Below are positions 1 to 7,595 of a stretch of 40,316 nt of DNA, one piece after another (position 1 is the first letter of the stretch; every line of letters begins with the position of its first letter). The stretch comes from a bacterium. GTDB lineage: Bacteria; Desulfobacterota; JAPLJL01. Made by a program: the position numbers and the translations under genes. The stretch is from contig JAQTNV010000033.1 in the NCBI GenBank assembly GCA_028713675.1, positions 1 through 40,316 on the forward strand. The letters run 5' to 3'. The notes beneath the pieces are model-generated. The model saw only the letters and a program-made list of their open reading frames with translations, was not told the origin of the DNA and ran no database searches.

Positions 1-1210
1 AGGGGATGGTGATCGTAGCGGACCCCCAGGTAGGAATGGACCTTGTCCCGGAAGAGAAACTCGTGCTGGAGGTAGGCTCCCGCCAGTTTCTGCGTCCGGT
101 ATTCCCCGACCAGGGGGCAAAGGGTGTGTTATAGCGAAGGTCGGCTCCCCCGGTGAGGATATGGTCGTATCCGAAGGTCTGGAATTTCTGGATCTTCTGG
201 GCCTCCAGGTCCACGGTATTGGCCTCGATCTGGGTCTCGAACTTGTAATCCTCCGCGACGTTGACGGGAATTCCCATCAGCTCCATGTCATTTATGACCA
301 TGTCCCTGATTTCGGTTTTCTTGGAATCCATCGAGTTCCAGAAGGCGCGGAGGTAGAAATCGGGCTCGGCAAACTTGGCCAGGAGATAATGGTTGGCGCT
401 GTTGCTTTCGAACATCCCGAGCATGTCGTAGAACATCTCGTAGTCGCCCGAGTCGATCCCCCCTTCCAGCGTTACCCCCCGGGATTTGCCCAGATCGTAG
501 TAGAGCGACGCCGTTCCGCGCGGGTACTTGAGGACCAGGTTCTCCCGGTCCGACCAGCTCGAGGCCTGGGTCCAGCCGATCGAGGTCCGGTGGCTGATTT
601 TCCCGGACTGGCCGGACTCCGCGATGGTGCCGATCATGATTCCCGTCCCGACGTCCGCCGTGGCCTGGAGGCCGGGGTTTTCCCCGGCGCCCTTGGTGAT
701 GATATTGATTACGGCGTGGAAGGCGTTGGCGCCGTAGAGCACCGAGCCCGGACCCCGGACCACCTCGATCCGCCTGATGTCCTCCAGGGCAAAGGGCTGC
801 TTGTTCCAGATCACCACCCCGTAAAAGTCCAGGTAGACAGAGCGGCCGTTGACCAGGACCAGGACGCCGTTTTCCATGGGCTTGTCCTGGCCCCGGGCCC
901 CGATCTCGTAATAGGCAGGCGAGAAGCTGATTACCTCCAGGCCCGGCACGGAGCGCAGGAGATCGCCCAGGTTGGTGGCCCCGGAGTTGTGAATATCCTC
1001 TTCGGTGAGGACCGTGACTGCCGCAGGGGCCTCCCGGATGGGTTGAGAGCGTTTGGTTGCGGTCTCCACCCAGTCGCCGGCCTGGAAATATTCCTCTTCT
1101 TCGAACTGAGCCAGAAGCGGGCGGGTCCAGAGTCCGGTCAGGACAAAAAGGATCAGGGCGAAAAACCGTCCGGCCTTTTGTGGATTGGAAAACAGATTAT
1201 CGGATAGCAA
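1..1210 (-). CDS. TonB-dependent outer-membrane receptor, 3' end outside window, reading frame disturbed
   Basis: The reverse strand encodes a hydrophobic leader ending near PLLAQ, then a plug domain with the TonB-receptor signatures APAAVTVLTEEDI, NLGDLLRSVPGLEV, IRRIEVVRGPGSVLYG and NAVINIITKG-like (here AFHAVINIITKG), followed by the first barrel strands. Such receptors import siderophores, cobalamin or other large ligands across the outer membrane using TonB energy; the ligand cannot be told. Two frame problems are visible. The three in-line ATG codons at 1229, 1235 and 1241 are out of frame with the body because of a run of nine G at 1216-1224, so the listed start is the first in-frame codon, TTG at 1210. 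Near 110-135 the barrel-like translation switches to another frame, which reads LAGAYLQHEFLFRDK to the window edge. Either may be a sequencing error or a real mutation. The gene is divergent from the SDR at 1417. Confidence 0.85.
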   Translation of the reverse strand, partial: MLSDNLFSNPQKAGRFFALILFVLTGLWTRPLLAQFEEEEYFQAGDWVETATKRSQPIREAPAAVTVLTEEDIHNSGATNLGDLLRSVPGLEVISFSPAYYEIGARGQDKPMENGVLVLVNGRSVYLDFYGVVIWNKQPFALEDIRRIEVVRGPGSVLYGANAFHAVINIITKGAGENPGLQATADVGTGIMIGTIAESGQSGKISHRTSIGWTQASSWSDRENLVLKYPRGTASLYYDLGKSRGVTLEGGIDSGDYEMFYDMLGMFESNSANHYLLAKFAEPDFYLRAFWNSMDSKKTEIRDMVINDMELMGIPVNVAEDYKFETQIEANTVDLEAQKIQKFQTFGYDHILTGGADLRYNTPFAPWSGNTGRRNWREPTSSTSFSSGTRSIPTWGSATITIP

Positions 1211-1215
1211 GAAAT

Positions 1216-1224
1216 CCCCCCCCC
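1216..1224. repeat. Homopolymer of nine C (nine G on the coding strand) in the start of the TonB receptor
   Basis: Nine identical bases follow ATG-TT on the reverse strand. With nine G the ATG at 1229 reads about ten codons and stops at TAA; with eight G it would read straight into the signal peptide and plug. This is the geometry of a slipped-strand phase-variable tract, but also a common place for an assembly error. Confidence 0.75.
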
Positions 1225-1236
1225 AACATATTCATT

Positions 1237-1264
1237 ATCATATCTAAAAACCCTTTTCCGTCAA
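1237..1264 (-). promoter_or_regulatory. Sigma70-like promoter of the TonB receptor, implying a leaderless mRNA
   Basis: On the reverse strand TTGACG (1264-1259) and TATGAT (1242-1237) are separated by 16 bases. The expected start of transcription, about 7 bases after the -10 box, coincides with the ATG at 1229. Confidence 0.5.
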
Positions 1265-1347
1265 TCTTTTTGCCTGTTGACTAGAAAAGCCGGGGCAACC
1301 TAAGATATCAACGGCAAAAAGCGAGAAAGGTATTAATATTTTTTTCA

Positions 1348-1383
1348 TGTCCTACTTTTCTCGCGTGTCCCACATTTCTCGCT
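1348..1383. promoter_or_regulatory. Tandem 18-bp repeat, possible operator between divergent genes
   Basis: Two adjacent 18-base units (1348-1365 and 1366-1383) share TGTCCYACWTTTCTCGC and differ at three positions. A shorter inverted copy of the conserved end, GCGAGAAA, sits at 1321-1328. They lie between the receptor promoter and the ribosome binding site of the SDR gene, so they may bind a regulator of one or both genes. Confidence 0.5.
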
Positions 1384-1416
1384 AGTTGATTCTGATTTAT
1401 TAGAAAGGAGGCTTTC

Positions 1417-2187
1417 ATGGATCTAAAAGGTAAAACCGTAGTCGTAACCGGGGGAGCGAGCGGGATCGGGCTCGCCATCGGCAAAATGATGGGCTCGAAG
1501 GGCGCCACCATCGTGATCGGCGACCTGCCCAACGCCCCGATGGAGGAAGCCGCCAAGCAGATCAGGGACGCGGGCGGGAAGGCCATCCCCGTCGCCGCCA
1601 ACGTGGCCAACGAGGCCGAGGTGGAGAACCTGATGAAGAAGGCGGTCGAAGAAACCAAACGCCTGGACGTGGCCGTCCTCAATGCCGGCATCCTCCGCGA
1701 CGGCCTTCTGGTCAAAGTGGACAAGGCTACCGGCAAGGTCGCGGATAAAATGAGCCTGAAGCAGTGGCAGATGGTCATCGATGTCAACCTGACCGGGGTG
1801 TTCCTCACCGGCCGGGAAGCCGCGCTCCGGATGATCGAATGCGGGAACGGCGGGGTGATCATTCCGATGTCTTCCATCGCCCGGCACGGCAACATGGGGC
1901 AGACCAACTACTCGGCCGCCAAGGCCGGCGTGGCCTCCATGACCGTGGCCTGGATGAAGGAGCTCGCCCGCTACAAGATCCGGGTGGCGGCCATCGCCCC
2001 CGGGTTCATCGAAACCCCGATGGTGATGAAGGACATGAAGCCGGAAGCCCTGGAAAAATGGAAATCGACCATCCCGGTGGGGCGTTTGGGCAAACCCGAG
2101 GAAATCGCCCACACCGCCGTCTATATCTGCGAGAACGATATTATTACCGGAATCGTGGTGGAGGTTTCGGGAGGAATAAGACTTTAA
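1417..2187 (+). CDS. Short-chain dehydrogenase/reductase (FabG-like)
   Basis: A complete 256-residue classical SDR, an NAD(P)-dependent oxidoreductase. The Rossmann motif TGGASGIG lies at residues 11-18, an NAG motif near residue 90, and the catalytic set is intact: Asn in DVNLTGVF, Ser in PMSSIA and YSAAK. The proline-glycine APGFIETPM segment and the C-terminal VSGGIRL are usual for beta-ketoacyl-ACP reductase and 3-hydroxyacyl-CoA dehydrogenase relatives. Substrate is not evident; a role in acyl-CoA metabolism is only a guess from the family. A strong ribosome binding site, GAAAGGAGG, precedes the ATG at good distance and fixes the start. The gene is followed by an intrinsic terminator, so it is probably transcribed alone. 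Confidence 0.93.
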   Translation: MDLKGKTVVVTGGASGIGLAIGKMMGSKGATIVIGDLPNAPMEEAAKQIRDAGGKAIPVAANVANEAEVENLMKKAVEETKRLDVAVLNAGILRDGLLVKVDKATGKVADKMSLKQWQMVIDVNLTGVFLTGREAALRMIECGNGGVIIPMSSIARHGNMGQTNYSAAKAGVASMTVAWMKELARYKIRVAAIAPGFIETPMVMKDMKPEALEKWKSTIPVGRLGKPEEIAHTAVYICENDIITGIVVEVSGGIRL

Positions 2188-2190
2188 AAA

Positions 2191-2221
2191 ATTGACGATT
2201 GTAGATTGACGAATGACGATT
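2191..2221. repeat. Degenerate 7-bp tandem repeat (ATTGACG type)
   Basis: Successive heptamers read ATTGACG, ATTGTAG, ATTGACG, AATGACG, ATT. The block lies directly before the terminator of the SDR gene and belongs to the window-wide family of 7-bp-period spacer repeats. Confidence 0.7.
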
Positions 2222-2251
2222 GGGGAGCCGGGAAACCGGCTCCCCTTTTTT
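2222..2251 (+). terminator. Rho-independent terminator of the SDR gene
   Basis: A perfect 10-bp stem GGGGAGCCGG/CCGGCTCCCC with a GAAA tetraloop is followed by six T. Confidence 0.92.
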
Positions 2252-2283
2252 GTTTTATAATTATCAATTATCAGGACTGAAAT

Positions 2284-3024
2284 ATGAAAGTCATTTTCCA
2301 CCCCGATTTTCACCAGGTTTACACCAGCGACCCGGCCGCGGCCGAGGGCCGGATCGAGGCCATCATCCAGATAATCGAAAAAAAGGTTGATTTTGTCACT
2401 GCCCTTCCCGCTTCCCGGGAAGACATCGCCCTGGTTCACTCAGAAGATCACATCAACTCGGTTAAAAACGGCGGTCTCTACGAAATTGCTTCCCTGGCCG
2501 CGGGCGGGGCCATTCAGGCGGCGGAGATCGGGCTTTCCGAGCCAGCCTTCGCGGTCATCCGCCCCCCGGGGCACCACGCCTCGGGCGATTCCTGCTGGGG
2601 CTTCTGCTTCTTCAACAATATGGCCATCGCGATGAAAACCATGTTACACCGGGGCCGGGTCCGGAACGGGTATGTTCTCGATATCGACATGCACTTCGGT
2701 GACGGCACGATGAACACGATCGGCCATTACCAAATATTTACCGTGTATAATCCAGTCGCCCACTACCGGGAAGCGTATATGGATGAGGTAAAAAGGGAGA
2801 TGGACTCCTGCTCGGCCGATATTATCGGGATCTCGGCCGGGTTCGACAACCACGAAGCCGACTGGGGCGGGGTATTAAAGACTGAAGATTACCGTGAGAT
2901 CGGAAAACTGGTCCGGGATGCGGCCCGGAGAAACAAGGGCGGATATTTCGCCATCCTGGAAGGGGGCTACAACCACATTGTTTTGGGCTACAACGCGATG
3001 GCACTGATTGAAGGAATGGCATAA
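2284..3024 (+). CDS. Histone-deacetylase-fold (AcuC/HDAC superfamily) deacetylase
   Basis: A 246-residue arginase/deacetylase-fold protein. Visible signatures are RPPGHH (residues 93-98), GFCFFNNMAIA, DIDMHFGDGT with the zinc ligands D135 and H137, SAGFD with the third ligand D188, and LEGGY with the active-site Tyr 229. Bacterial members remove acetyl groups from acetyl-lysine, polyamines or other small amines; the sequence does not decide which. It is shorter than the usual 300-375 residues, lacking part of the N-terminal and middle loops, and the second His of the usual DxDxHHGDG motif is Phe. A weak AGGA precedes the ATG. It stands alone between the SDR terminator and a heptamer-repeat spacer. 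Confidence 0.9.
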   Translation: MKVIFHPDFHQVYTSDPAAAEGRIEAIIQIIEKKVDFVTALPASREDIALVHSEDHINSVKNGGLYEIASLAAGGAIQAAEIGLSEPAFAVIRPPGHHASGDSCWGFCFFNNMAIAMKTMLHRGRVRNGYVLDIDMHFGDGTMNTIGHYQIFTVYNPVAHYREAYMDEVKREMDSCSADIIGISAGFDNHEADWGGVLKTEDYREIGKLVRDAARRNKGGYFAILEGGYNHIVLGYNAMALIEGMA

Positions 3025-3080
3025 GCGCAAAGAGCATAGGGCGTAGAGCAGAAAGCAAACCATAAAGAACAATGAGCGGG
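3025..3080. repeat. Degenerate 7-bp tandem repeat (GAGCATA type)
   Basis: Heptamers GCGCAAA, GAGCATA, GGGCGTA, GAGCAGA, AAGCAAA, CCATAAA, GAACAAT follow each other directly after the deacetylase stop codon. Confidence 0.65.
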
Positions 3081-3098
3081 GCGCCAAAAAACAACCAC

Positions 3099-3126
3099 TT
3101 GTTTCTAAAAATCTATATGATAATAT
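3099..3126 (+). promoter_or_regulatory. Possible promoter with -10 box seven bases from the start codon
   Basis: TTGTTT (3099-3104) and TAATAT (3121-3126) are 16 bases apart and the ATG at 3134 follows seven bases later with no Shine-Dalgarno sequence. The box matches are modest. Confidence 0.3.
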
Positions 3127-3133
3127 TTGGCAA

Positions 3134-4153
3134 ATGAAAAAATCTCATCTTTTATTATTACCAGCGGTACTTGTTTTCTCCCTCTCTATCTGCTGGGCGG
3201 GCGTTCCGAAAACAACATCCGGACCGGAAGGGGAATCTTTAAGATACGCCAACGGCCGAAGCGAATTGGTAATTTATCAAACTCTTCTCGGAGGAACTCT
3301 AGGTACAATCTTGGGTGACGCCATTGACCGCAAGGACAGATGTAGGTGGTATGAAAACCATGAATATTGTGCATCTCGGAAAATAGGTAGGCCCCTAGCT
3401 GGATTACTCTTGGGTGCCGGTGCAGGATTAGGGGCAAGCCTGTTTCTAACCCGGGATGGCTATATAGATGCCGGCCGGACAATGGTGATTAACTTTTCCG
3501 GCGAGTGGGGTGCGATCAATGGGCTTCTTCTCTCCCTGGCCACAAATATGAAAGATAACAGTAACCAGGAACTTCTGATTTTCTCCACCGGCTTGGGAGC
3601 AATGTTGGGTTCGGCCATCCTTACCCGGGACAAAACCTTCTACAGCGGCAATGTTGGTTTGGCCAAATCCGGTGCGATGTGGGGAGCATTGATACCTTAT
3701 GGTATTTACCTGGCTCTAGAAAAAAATCCCCAGAATGATACCGCTTCGTTGGTCGCCCTCGTGGGGGGGAACCTTGGCTTGGCCTCCGTGGCTTACCTCG
3801 CTCCCCGGATTGATTGGAACCGAAGAAAGGCCATCTGGCTCGATCTGGGAGGAATTATCGGCACGGGGTCCGGCTTGGGTATAGGGGTCCTGCTTGATCC
3901 CGACAATGACCAAGCCATAGCAGCCGGCTGTGTTTTTGGATCGTTAATCGGACTCTCAATCGCCACCCTCCTGAATCAAATCCACCCGAAAATAAATGCC
4001 CAGAAAGAAAAGAGCTCTCCAATCAATTCCCTTTTCTGGAAGAATGAAAAAGATTTCGGCTTGGGTTTCCCCTTTCCGCAGCTAACCACCAGAAAGATGG
4101 GAGAAAGGGTTTTTCTGGAAACCCAAGTGCCATTGGTCAGCTTACGCTGGTAG
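3134..4153 (+). CDS. Exported glycine-rich hydrophobic protein, unknown function
   Basis: A 339-residue protein I do not recognise. It begins with a clear signal peptide (MKKSHLLLLPAVLVFSLS...CWA). The mature part alternates short hydrophobic stretches rich in Gly, Ala and Leu (such as GGTLGTILGDAIDR, GLLLGAGAGLGASLF, GLGAMLGSAILTRD) with short polar turns, so it resembles proteins with glycine-zipper-like membrane segments repeated several times. The last 60 residues are soluble-looking and end in VPLVSLRW. It is followed after 11 bases by a PEGA lipoprotein, which suggests a two-gene operon at the cell envelope. Base composition is more AT-rich than in the flanking genes. Confidence 0.75.
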   Translation: MKKSHLLLLPAVLVFSLSICWAGVPKTTSGPEGESLRYANGRSELVIYQTLLGGTLGTILGDAIDRKDRCRWYENHEYCASRKIGRPLAGLLLGAGAGLGASLFLTRDGYIDAGRTMVINFSGEWGAINGLLLSLATNMKDNSNQELLIFSTGLGAMLGSAILTRDKTFYSGNVGLAKSGAMWGALIPYGIYLALEKNPQNDTASLVALVGGNLGLASVAYLAPRIDWNRRKAIWLDLGGIIGTGSGLGIGVLLDPDNDQAIAAGCVFGSLIGLSIATLLNQIHPKINAQKEKSSPINSLFWKNEKDFGLGFPFPQLTTRKMGERVFLETQVPLVSLRW

Positions 4154-4164
4154 GAAAAGATCTG

Positions 4165-4542
4165 ATGAAAAAAATTGTCATTTTCTTATTTGCGTTGGCC
4201 GCCTTCCCCCTTCTCGGCTGTAGTACTATCACTGCGACCTCGATGATAAAAACCATCCCGGATGAAGCCGATGTATATTTCCAGGAGGGACACGTGGGCA
4301 AAACACCCTGGAAACTTGACAACAGCCACGGTCTCCCCGATGAAGTGGTATTCCGTTTCGAAAAAGAAGGGTATGTTCCCCTGAACGTAAAATTAGAAAA
4401 GGAGATGGATTACACTTATGGAATCCTCTCGATAATTCCCGTAATTCCCGGTTTACAGATTCTTATTTTCTGGGCCTGGGATTACGATGACTCCTATACT
4501 TTCAAACTCACCCCCAAAAAAGAAACCGCCCCGGGAAATTAA
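4165..4542 (+). CDS. Small lipoprotein with PEGA-like domain
   Basis: A 125-residue lipoprotein: the signal peptide ends in the lipobox LLGC with the lipidated Cys at 19. The following TIPDEADVYFQEGHVGKTPW segment matches the PEGA pattern (beta-strand, x-Gly-x-x-x-Gly-x-T-P), usually an extracytoplasmic module of surface or envelope proteins. A hydrophobic stretch (GILSIIPVIPGLQILIFWAW) sits near residues 92-111, which is typical of the many small PEGA lipoproteins with a C-terminal membrane-like segment. The ribosome binding site is TAGGA eleven bases before the ATG. It is probably co-transcribed with the preceding membrane protein; function is unknown. Confidence 0.8.
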   Translation: MKKIVIFLFALAAFPLLGCSTITATSMIKTIPDEADVYFQEGHVGKTPWKLDNSHGLPDEVVFRFEKEGYVPLNVKLEKEMDYTYGILSIIPVIPGLQILIFWAWDYDDSYTFKLTPKKETAPGN

Positions 4543-4561
4543 CGGATTTCCCTGCTCTTAT

Positions 4562-5242
4562 TTAAGATTTACGATTGACGATTAACGGTTTGAAATTGAT
4601 GATCGGCCAGGCCCTTTTTAACGCCTCACGTTTCAGGAGCGGATCGGGATTAACCACGACCGGGTGGCCGACCAGCTCGAGCAGATCCAGGTCGGTGATG
4701 CTGTCGGTGTAGAAATAGCTCTTCGAGAGATCCACCCCTTTTTCCTCGCAGAATTTTTTCGCCCAGAAAATCTTTCCATGCCCGTAGCACATCGGTTCCA
4801 CTATCCGGCCGGTTAAAGTCCCGTCCTTTAGCTCGAGGCGGGTGCAAAGAGCGTTCTCCATCCCCAAGTAACGGCTCAAGGGCCGCCCCAGGTAGACCGT
4901 GGCCGCGGTCAGGATTGATACCACCTGCCCTTCCCGCTCGTGCTTCCGGATCAGCTCCACCGCTTCCGGGTAGATCCACTGCTTGACCATCACCTCGAAC
5001 CACTGGTCGCAAATCCCGCTGAGCCGGGTTTCCGGCCAGCCTTCCACCGTTTTCATCGCCTGGTTGGTAACCCTCACGATGTCGATCAGGTTGACTTTAT
5101 ACAGGAGCAGCCAGTAGAGACTTTTAGCAATATCCCACCGGCTGGCCAGCCCGATCTGGTGCAGATACTTCACGTAAAGCGTCCCGGAAGCCTTGGCCAG
5201 GATCGTGTGGTCAACATCGAAAAAAGCGGCGGTCTTCTTCAT
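4562..5242 (-). CDS. HAD-IB family hydrolase (SerB-like phosphatase)
   Basis: A 226-residue protein from the ATG at 5242. Motif I is FFDVDHTIL with the nucleophile D9 and acid D11, motif II is SILTAA near residue 109, the motif III Lys is in GHGKIFWAKK, and motif IV is YTDSITDLDLLE. The pattern fits the HAD-IB group of phosphoserine-phosphatase relatives that act on small phosphorylated metabolites or lysophospholipids; the true substrate is not known. A longer upstream reading frame exists, but it is translated from a heptamer-repeat spacer and is not credible. The last residues (about VNRKS) are encoded by another 7-bp repeat block, so a repeat has replaced or extended the gene end. Confidence 0.88.
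   Translation of the reverse strand: MKKTAAFFDVDHTILAKASGTLYVKYLHQIGLASRWDIAKSLYWLLLYKVNLIDIVRVTNQAMKTVEGWPETRLSGICDQWFEVMVKQWIYPEAVELIRKHEREGQVVSILTAATVYLGRPLSRYLGMENALCTRLELKDGTLTGRIVEPMCYGHGKIFWAKKFCEEKGVDLSKSYFYTDSITDLDLLELVGHPVVVNPDPLLKREALKRAWPIINFKPLIVNRKS
4563..4590. repeat. Degenerate 7-bp tandem repeat at the 3' end of the HAD gene
   Basis: On the reverse strand the heptamers GTTAATC, GTCAATC, GTAAATC run through the last codons and the stop of the HAD hydrolase. Confidence 0.6.
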
Positions 5243-5246
5243 AAAA

Positions 5247-5279
5247 ATCGTAGACGGTAGACAGTAGACCGTAGACGGG
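5247..5279. repeat. Degenerate 7-bp tandem repeat (GTAGACG type)
   Basis: Four heptamers in register: GTAGACG, GTAGACA, GTAGACC, GTAGACG, just upstream of the HAD gene. Confidence 0.75.
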
Positions 5280-5330
5280 GAAAGCGAGATTCTTCGCCCT
5301 TCAACCACACTCAGGGCTCAGAATGACACC
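5280..5330. repeat. Dispersed palindromic repeat (GCGAGATTCTTCGC ... CTCAGAATGAC)
   Basis: The ends resemble the widespread intergenic family in which GTCATTCTGAGC and GAAGAATCTCG face each other. No coding potential is seen. Confidence 0.5.
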
Positions 5331-5339
5331 CTTTTTGTT

Positions 5340-5480
5340 TGTCTTGCTCGCCTCACGTCTTACGTCTTTTACTTTTAGGCTTCTTAACTTTTAGGCTTTT
5401 AGGCTTATCACTTTATGCTTTAGGCTCTATGCTTTCTGCTCCCTCCGGGCCGTAGGCCCATACGGGCCGGAGGCGATGCC
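5340..5480. repeat. Long 7-bp-period repeat block plus a GC-rich palindrome
   Basis: From about 5352 to 5440 the sequence runs in heptamers such as TTATGCT, TTAGGCT, CTATGCT, TTCTGCT. It is followed by a near-perfect 13-bp inverted repeat, 5442-5454 with 5461-5473, around a six-base loop. The block fills the spacer downstream of the CAAX-type protease gene; the palindrome has no T run, so it is not a typical terminator. Confidence 0.65.
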
Positions 5481-5486
5481 CTATGC

Positions 5487-6179
5487 TTAGAAGAACACCT
5501 GCTCCAACGCCAAAACGAGAATGTTGCACATGGCGTGGTAGATCGAGGAGGCCAGGATCCCGCCGGTCTTCTCCCTCATCCACCCGAAAATGAGCGCCGG
5601 GAAGAAAACCCCGAGCCGCGGGGGGGAAAAATTGATCAGGAAATGACCGAAAGCGAATAAAACCGCCGTGAACAGAATCCCGAAGCCAACCGGGACCTTG
5701 AGAACCGAGAGGACCGGGGGCCAGACCTTGTTCAGCTTGCCGAGGATATATCCCCGGTAAAAGAGTTCCTCGGGCAGGGCGACATAGAAAAACTGAAAAA
5801 CCAGGATGCTGACCCAGGCCAGGGGGGTCATCTTCATTATTCCCCCGAAGTGAATAAATCTGCTCCAGACCCAGAAAATGAAGGCGAAGGGCGGGAAAGT
5901 GACCAGGGCCGTGTAGAAAGCCAGCCGGACCGCGGGCCTGGCCTCGCGGTAAGCATCCTTTATTTTTTCCGGCAGGCTGACCCCGTAGGCGGCAAAGCGT
6001 TCCCCACGCCAGCGGAGGGCGAAATAGGGAACCAGGAAAAAGACCAGGGGGACGATCAGCCAGAGAACGCTTTCGACAACCGTTACCTTCCGGAGCTCAT
6101 AAAATATCTTGAGCAGGACCAGGGCGACAATGTAAACAATCGCCACATCCCTTATGTTTTTTTTCTGATAAATGTCCAT
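5487..6179 (-). CDS. CPBP-family intramembrane metalloprotease (CAAX protease type)
   Basis: A polytopic membrane protein of 230 residues from the ATG at 6179. It carries the three family motifs: EELFYRG (E137, E138, R142), FAFGHF (H179) and IYHAMCN (H215, N219), which together bind the catalytic zinc within the membrane. Family members process prenylated proteins, bacteriocins or exosortase-type sorted proteins; no partner is visible here. About seven hydrophobic segments are present. An upstream extension of 21 residues is possible but lacks a ribosome binding site and similarity, so the inner ATG followed by DIYQKKN is preferred. Downstream lies only repeat DNA. Confidence 0.9.
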   Translation of the reverse strand: MDIYQKKNIRDVAIVYIVALVLLKIFYELRKVTVVESVLWLIVPLVFFLVPYFALRWRGERFAAYGVSLPEKIKDAYREARPAVRLAFYTALVTFPPFAFIFWVWSRFIHFGGIMKMTPLAWVSILVFQFFYVALPEELFYRGYILGKLNKVWPPVLSVLKVPVGFGILFTAVLFAFGHFLINFSPPRLGVFFPALIFGWMREKTGGILASSIYHAMCNILVLALEQVFF

Positions 6180-6461
6180 GCTTTTTACTTTATATTCGAC
6201 CGCGGACCGCGGAGTCAACTTCGCTGACGCTCCGCTGCCCAAGCCGCCGGCCGCAGCTCAAATAAAGAAAAGTTCAAACCCCTAGCTCTATGCTCTAATT
6301 GTCCCTCGAATTTGAACGCAGGCTTCCCTCGACCACAATGCCTCGGGATCTGATCGAAAAGCCTGCGGCTGCTTTGGAAATTTTCTAACCACCAAACAAC
6401 CAAGCTACCTTCTTTTTCTATTCTCCGGCTACCGGCAATCTGCTGCCTGCTGCTGTTTTTC
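6180..6461. other. Non-coding spacer
   Basis: About 280 bases between the protease gene and the end of the ABC permease gene. A short TATGCTC-type heptamer fragment lies near 6285-6297; otherwise I see no gene, terminator or promoter that I can support. Confidence 0.5.
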
Positions 6462-7595
6462 TCACTTCTCGTATCCCCTTCTCACTGACAGCATAGCCAG
6501 AAGCAGGAATAAAATCCCCATCGCCACCATCACCGCCAGGTTGGGCCAGATGGCGGCCAGCCCTTCCCCGCGGACCATCACGGCCCGCATGGCCTGGCTC
6601 GAGTGGGTCATGGGTAAGGCATAGGCAATTATTTTGAGCCAGAGGGGCATCGTGGACACAGGCCAGAAGATATCCCCGAGGAGCACCTGGGGAAGGATGA
6701 CGAGGGGCACGAACTGGGCCACCTGGATCTCGGCCCGGGCGAAGGTGGAAAGAAACACCCCCATAAACACCGCGACCATCAGGATCAGCCCCAGGATCAG
6801 GCCGGTCAAAAGCCAGCTGCCGCCGGCGACCAGGCCCAGGCCGTAGCGGGTGAATAGGATCACGACCAGGAGCTGCAGGAGGGCGAAAACCCCGAGCCCC
6901 AGGCCGTAGCCGGAAACGATTGCCCCGGGCGAAATCGGGGACGCCAGCAGCCGCTCGAGCGTCCCCTGGCTCCGCTCCCGGAGGAAGAAAAGCGAGGTAA
7001 AAATAAACGCCATGAAGAAGGGAAAGAGGGGAACCACCGGCCAGGCGAAATATTCCTGCCCGGAAGTGGAGATGAGACCCAGGAATTCGGTCTTGATTAC
7101 CGGCGGGTTGGTGGCCACCGTCTGCAGGCATTTTTCCGGGCAGTCCTCCGGGACGAGGGTCGGGAAACCTGCCAGGGCCCGGGTGAAGCCCGAGCGCATG
7201 GAGAGGATCAGCTTCGTGGCGGTCAGGGGGTTCCCGGCCAGGAAAAGCGTCGCCTCCGGGGCCTGGCCGTCGGCGGCCTGGGCGAGGAAATCCCGGGGTA
7301 AAAGCAGGATGGCGTCGAATCTATTTTTGATTCCCGGGATCAGGCTCTGGTCGCCCTCCAACACCTTGGCTTCCATTCCATCTTCCTTAATGGCCTTGGG
7401 AAAATAGCTCGCGAAATCGGAATAAGCGAAGCCCTGGTAGATCACCGCCAGCTTCGGGGGCGGCGAGGTAAGCCGGAGGAGATAGGACAGAAGGCCCATG
7501 ACAATAATGGGGGCCAGGAGGATGAGAACCAGCGAGCGCCGGTCGCGCAGGAACTGGCGGACCACCCGCTCTGCCAGGGAAAGCGTCCGGCTCAC
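6462..7595 (-). CDS. ABC-2 type exporter permease
   Basis: A 377-residue inner-membrane permease. One membrane span near the N-terminus (LVLILLAPIIVMGLLSYLL) is followed by a periplasmic domain of about 150 residues and then five spans, the usual layout of drug/NodJ/NatB-type ABC-2 permeases with a long first loop. The start chosen is the GTG at 7595: it overlaps the stop of the ATPase gene in a GTGA junction and is preceded by GGAGAGGAG. This tight coupling makes a two-gene exporter with the ATPase. Substrate is unknown; relatives export drugs, ions or polysaccharide and lipid precursors. Confidence 0.9.
   Translation of the reverse strand: MSRTLSLAERVVRQFLRDRRSLVLILLAPIIVMGLLSYLLRLTSPPPKLAVIYQGFAYSDFASYFPKAIKEDGMEAKVLEGDQSLIPGIKNRFDAILLLPRDFLAQAADGQAPEATLFLAGNPLTATKLILSMRSGFTRALAGFPTLVPEDCPEKCLQTVATNPPVIKTEFLGLISTSGQEYFAWPVVPLFPFFMAFIFTSLFFLRERSQGTLERLLASPISPGAIVSGYGLGLGVFALLQLLVVILFTRYGLGLVAGGSWLLTGLILGLILMVAVFMGVFLSTFARAEIQVAQFVPLVILPQVLLGDIFWPVSTMPLWLKIIAYALPMTHSSQAMRAVMVRGEGLAAIWPNLAVMVAMGILFLLLAMLSVRRGYEK

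Noticed and set aside
161..1207. Long + strand open frame of 348 codons
   Set aside because: It mirrors the GC-rich TonB receptor gene on the other strand and its translation has no domain-like pattern.
2191..2251. CRISPR array in the repeat-rich spacers
   Set aside because: Units are 7 bp long, degenerate and without spacers; no cas genes are present.
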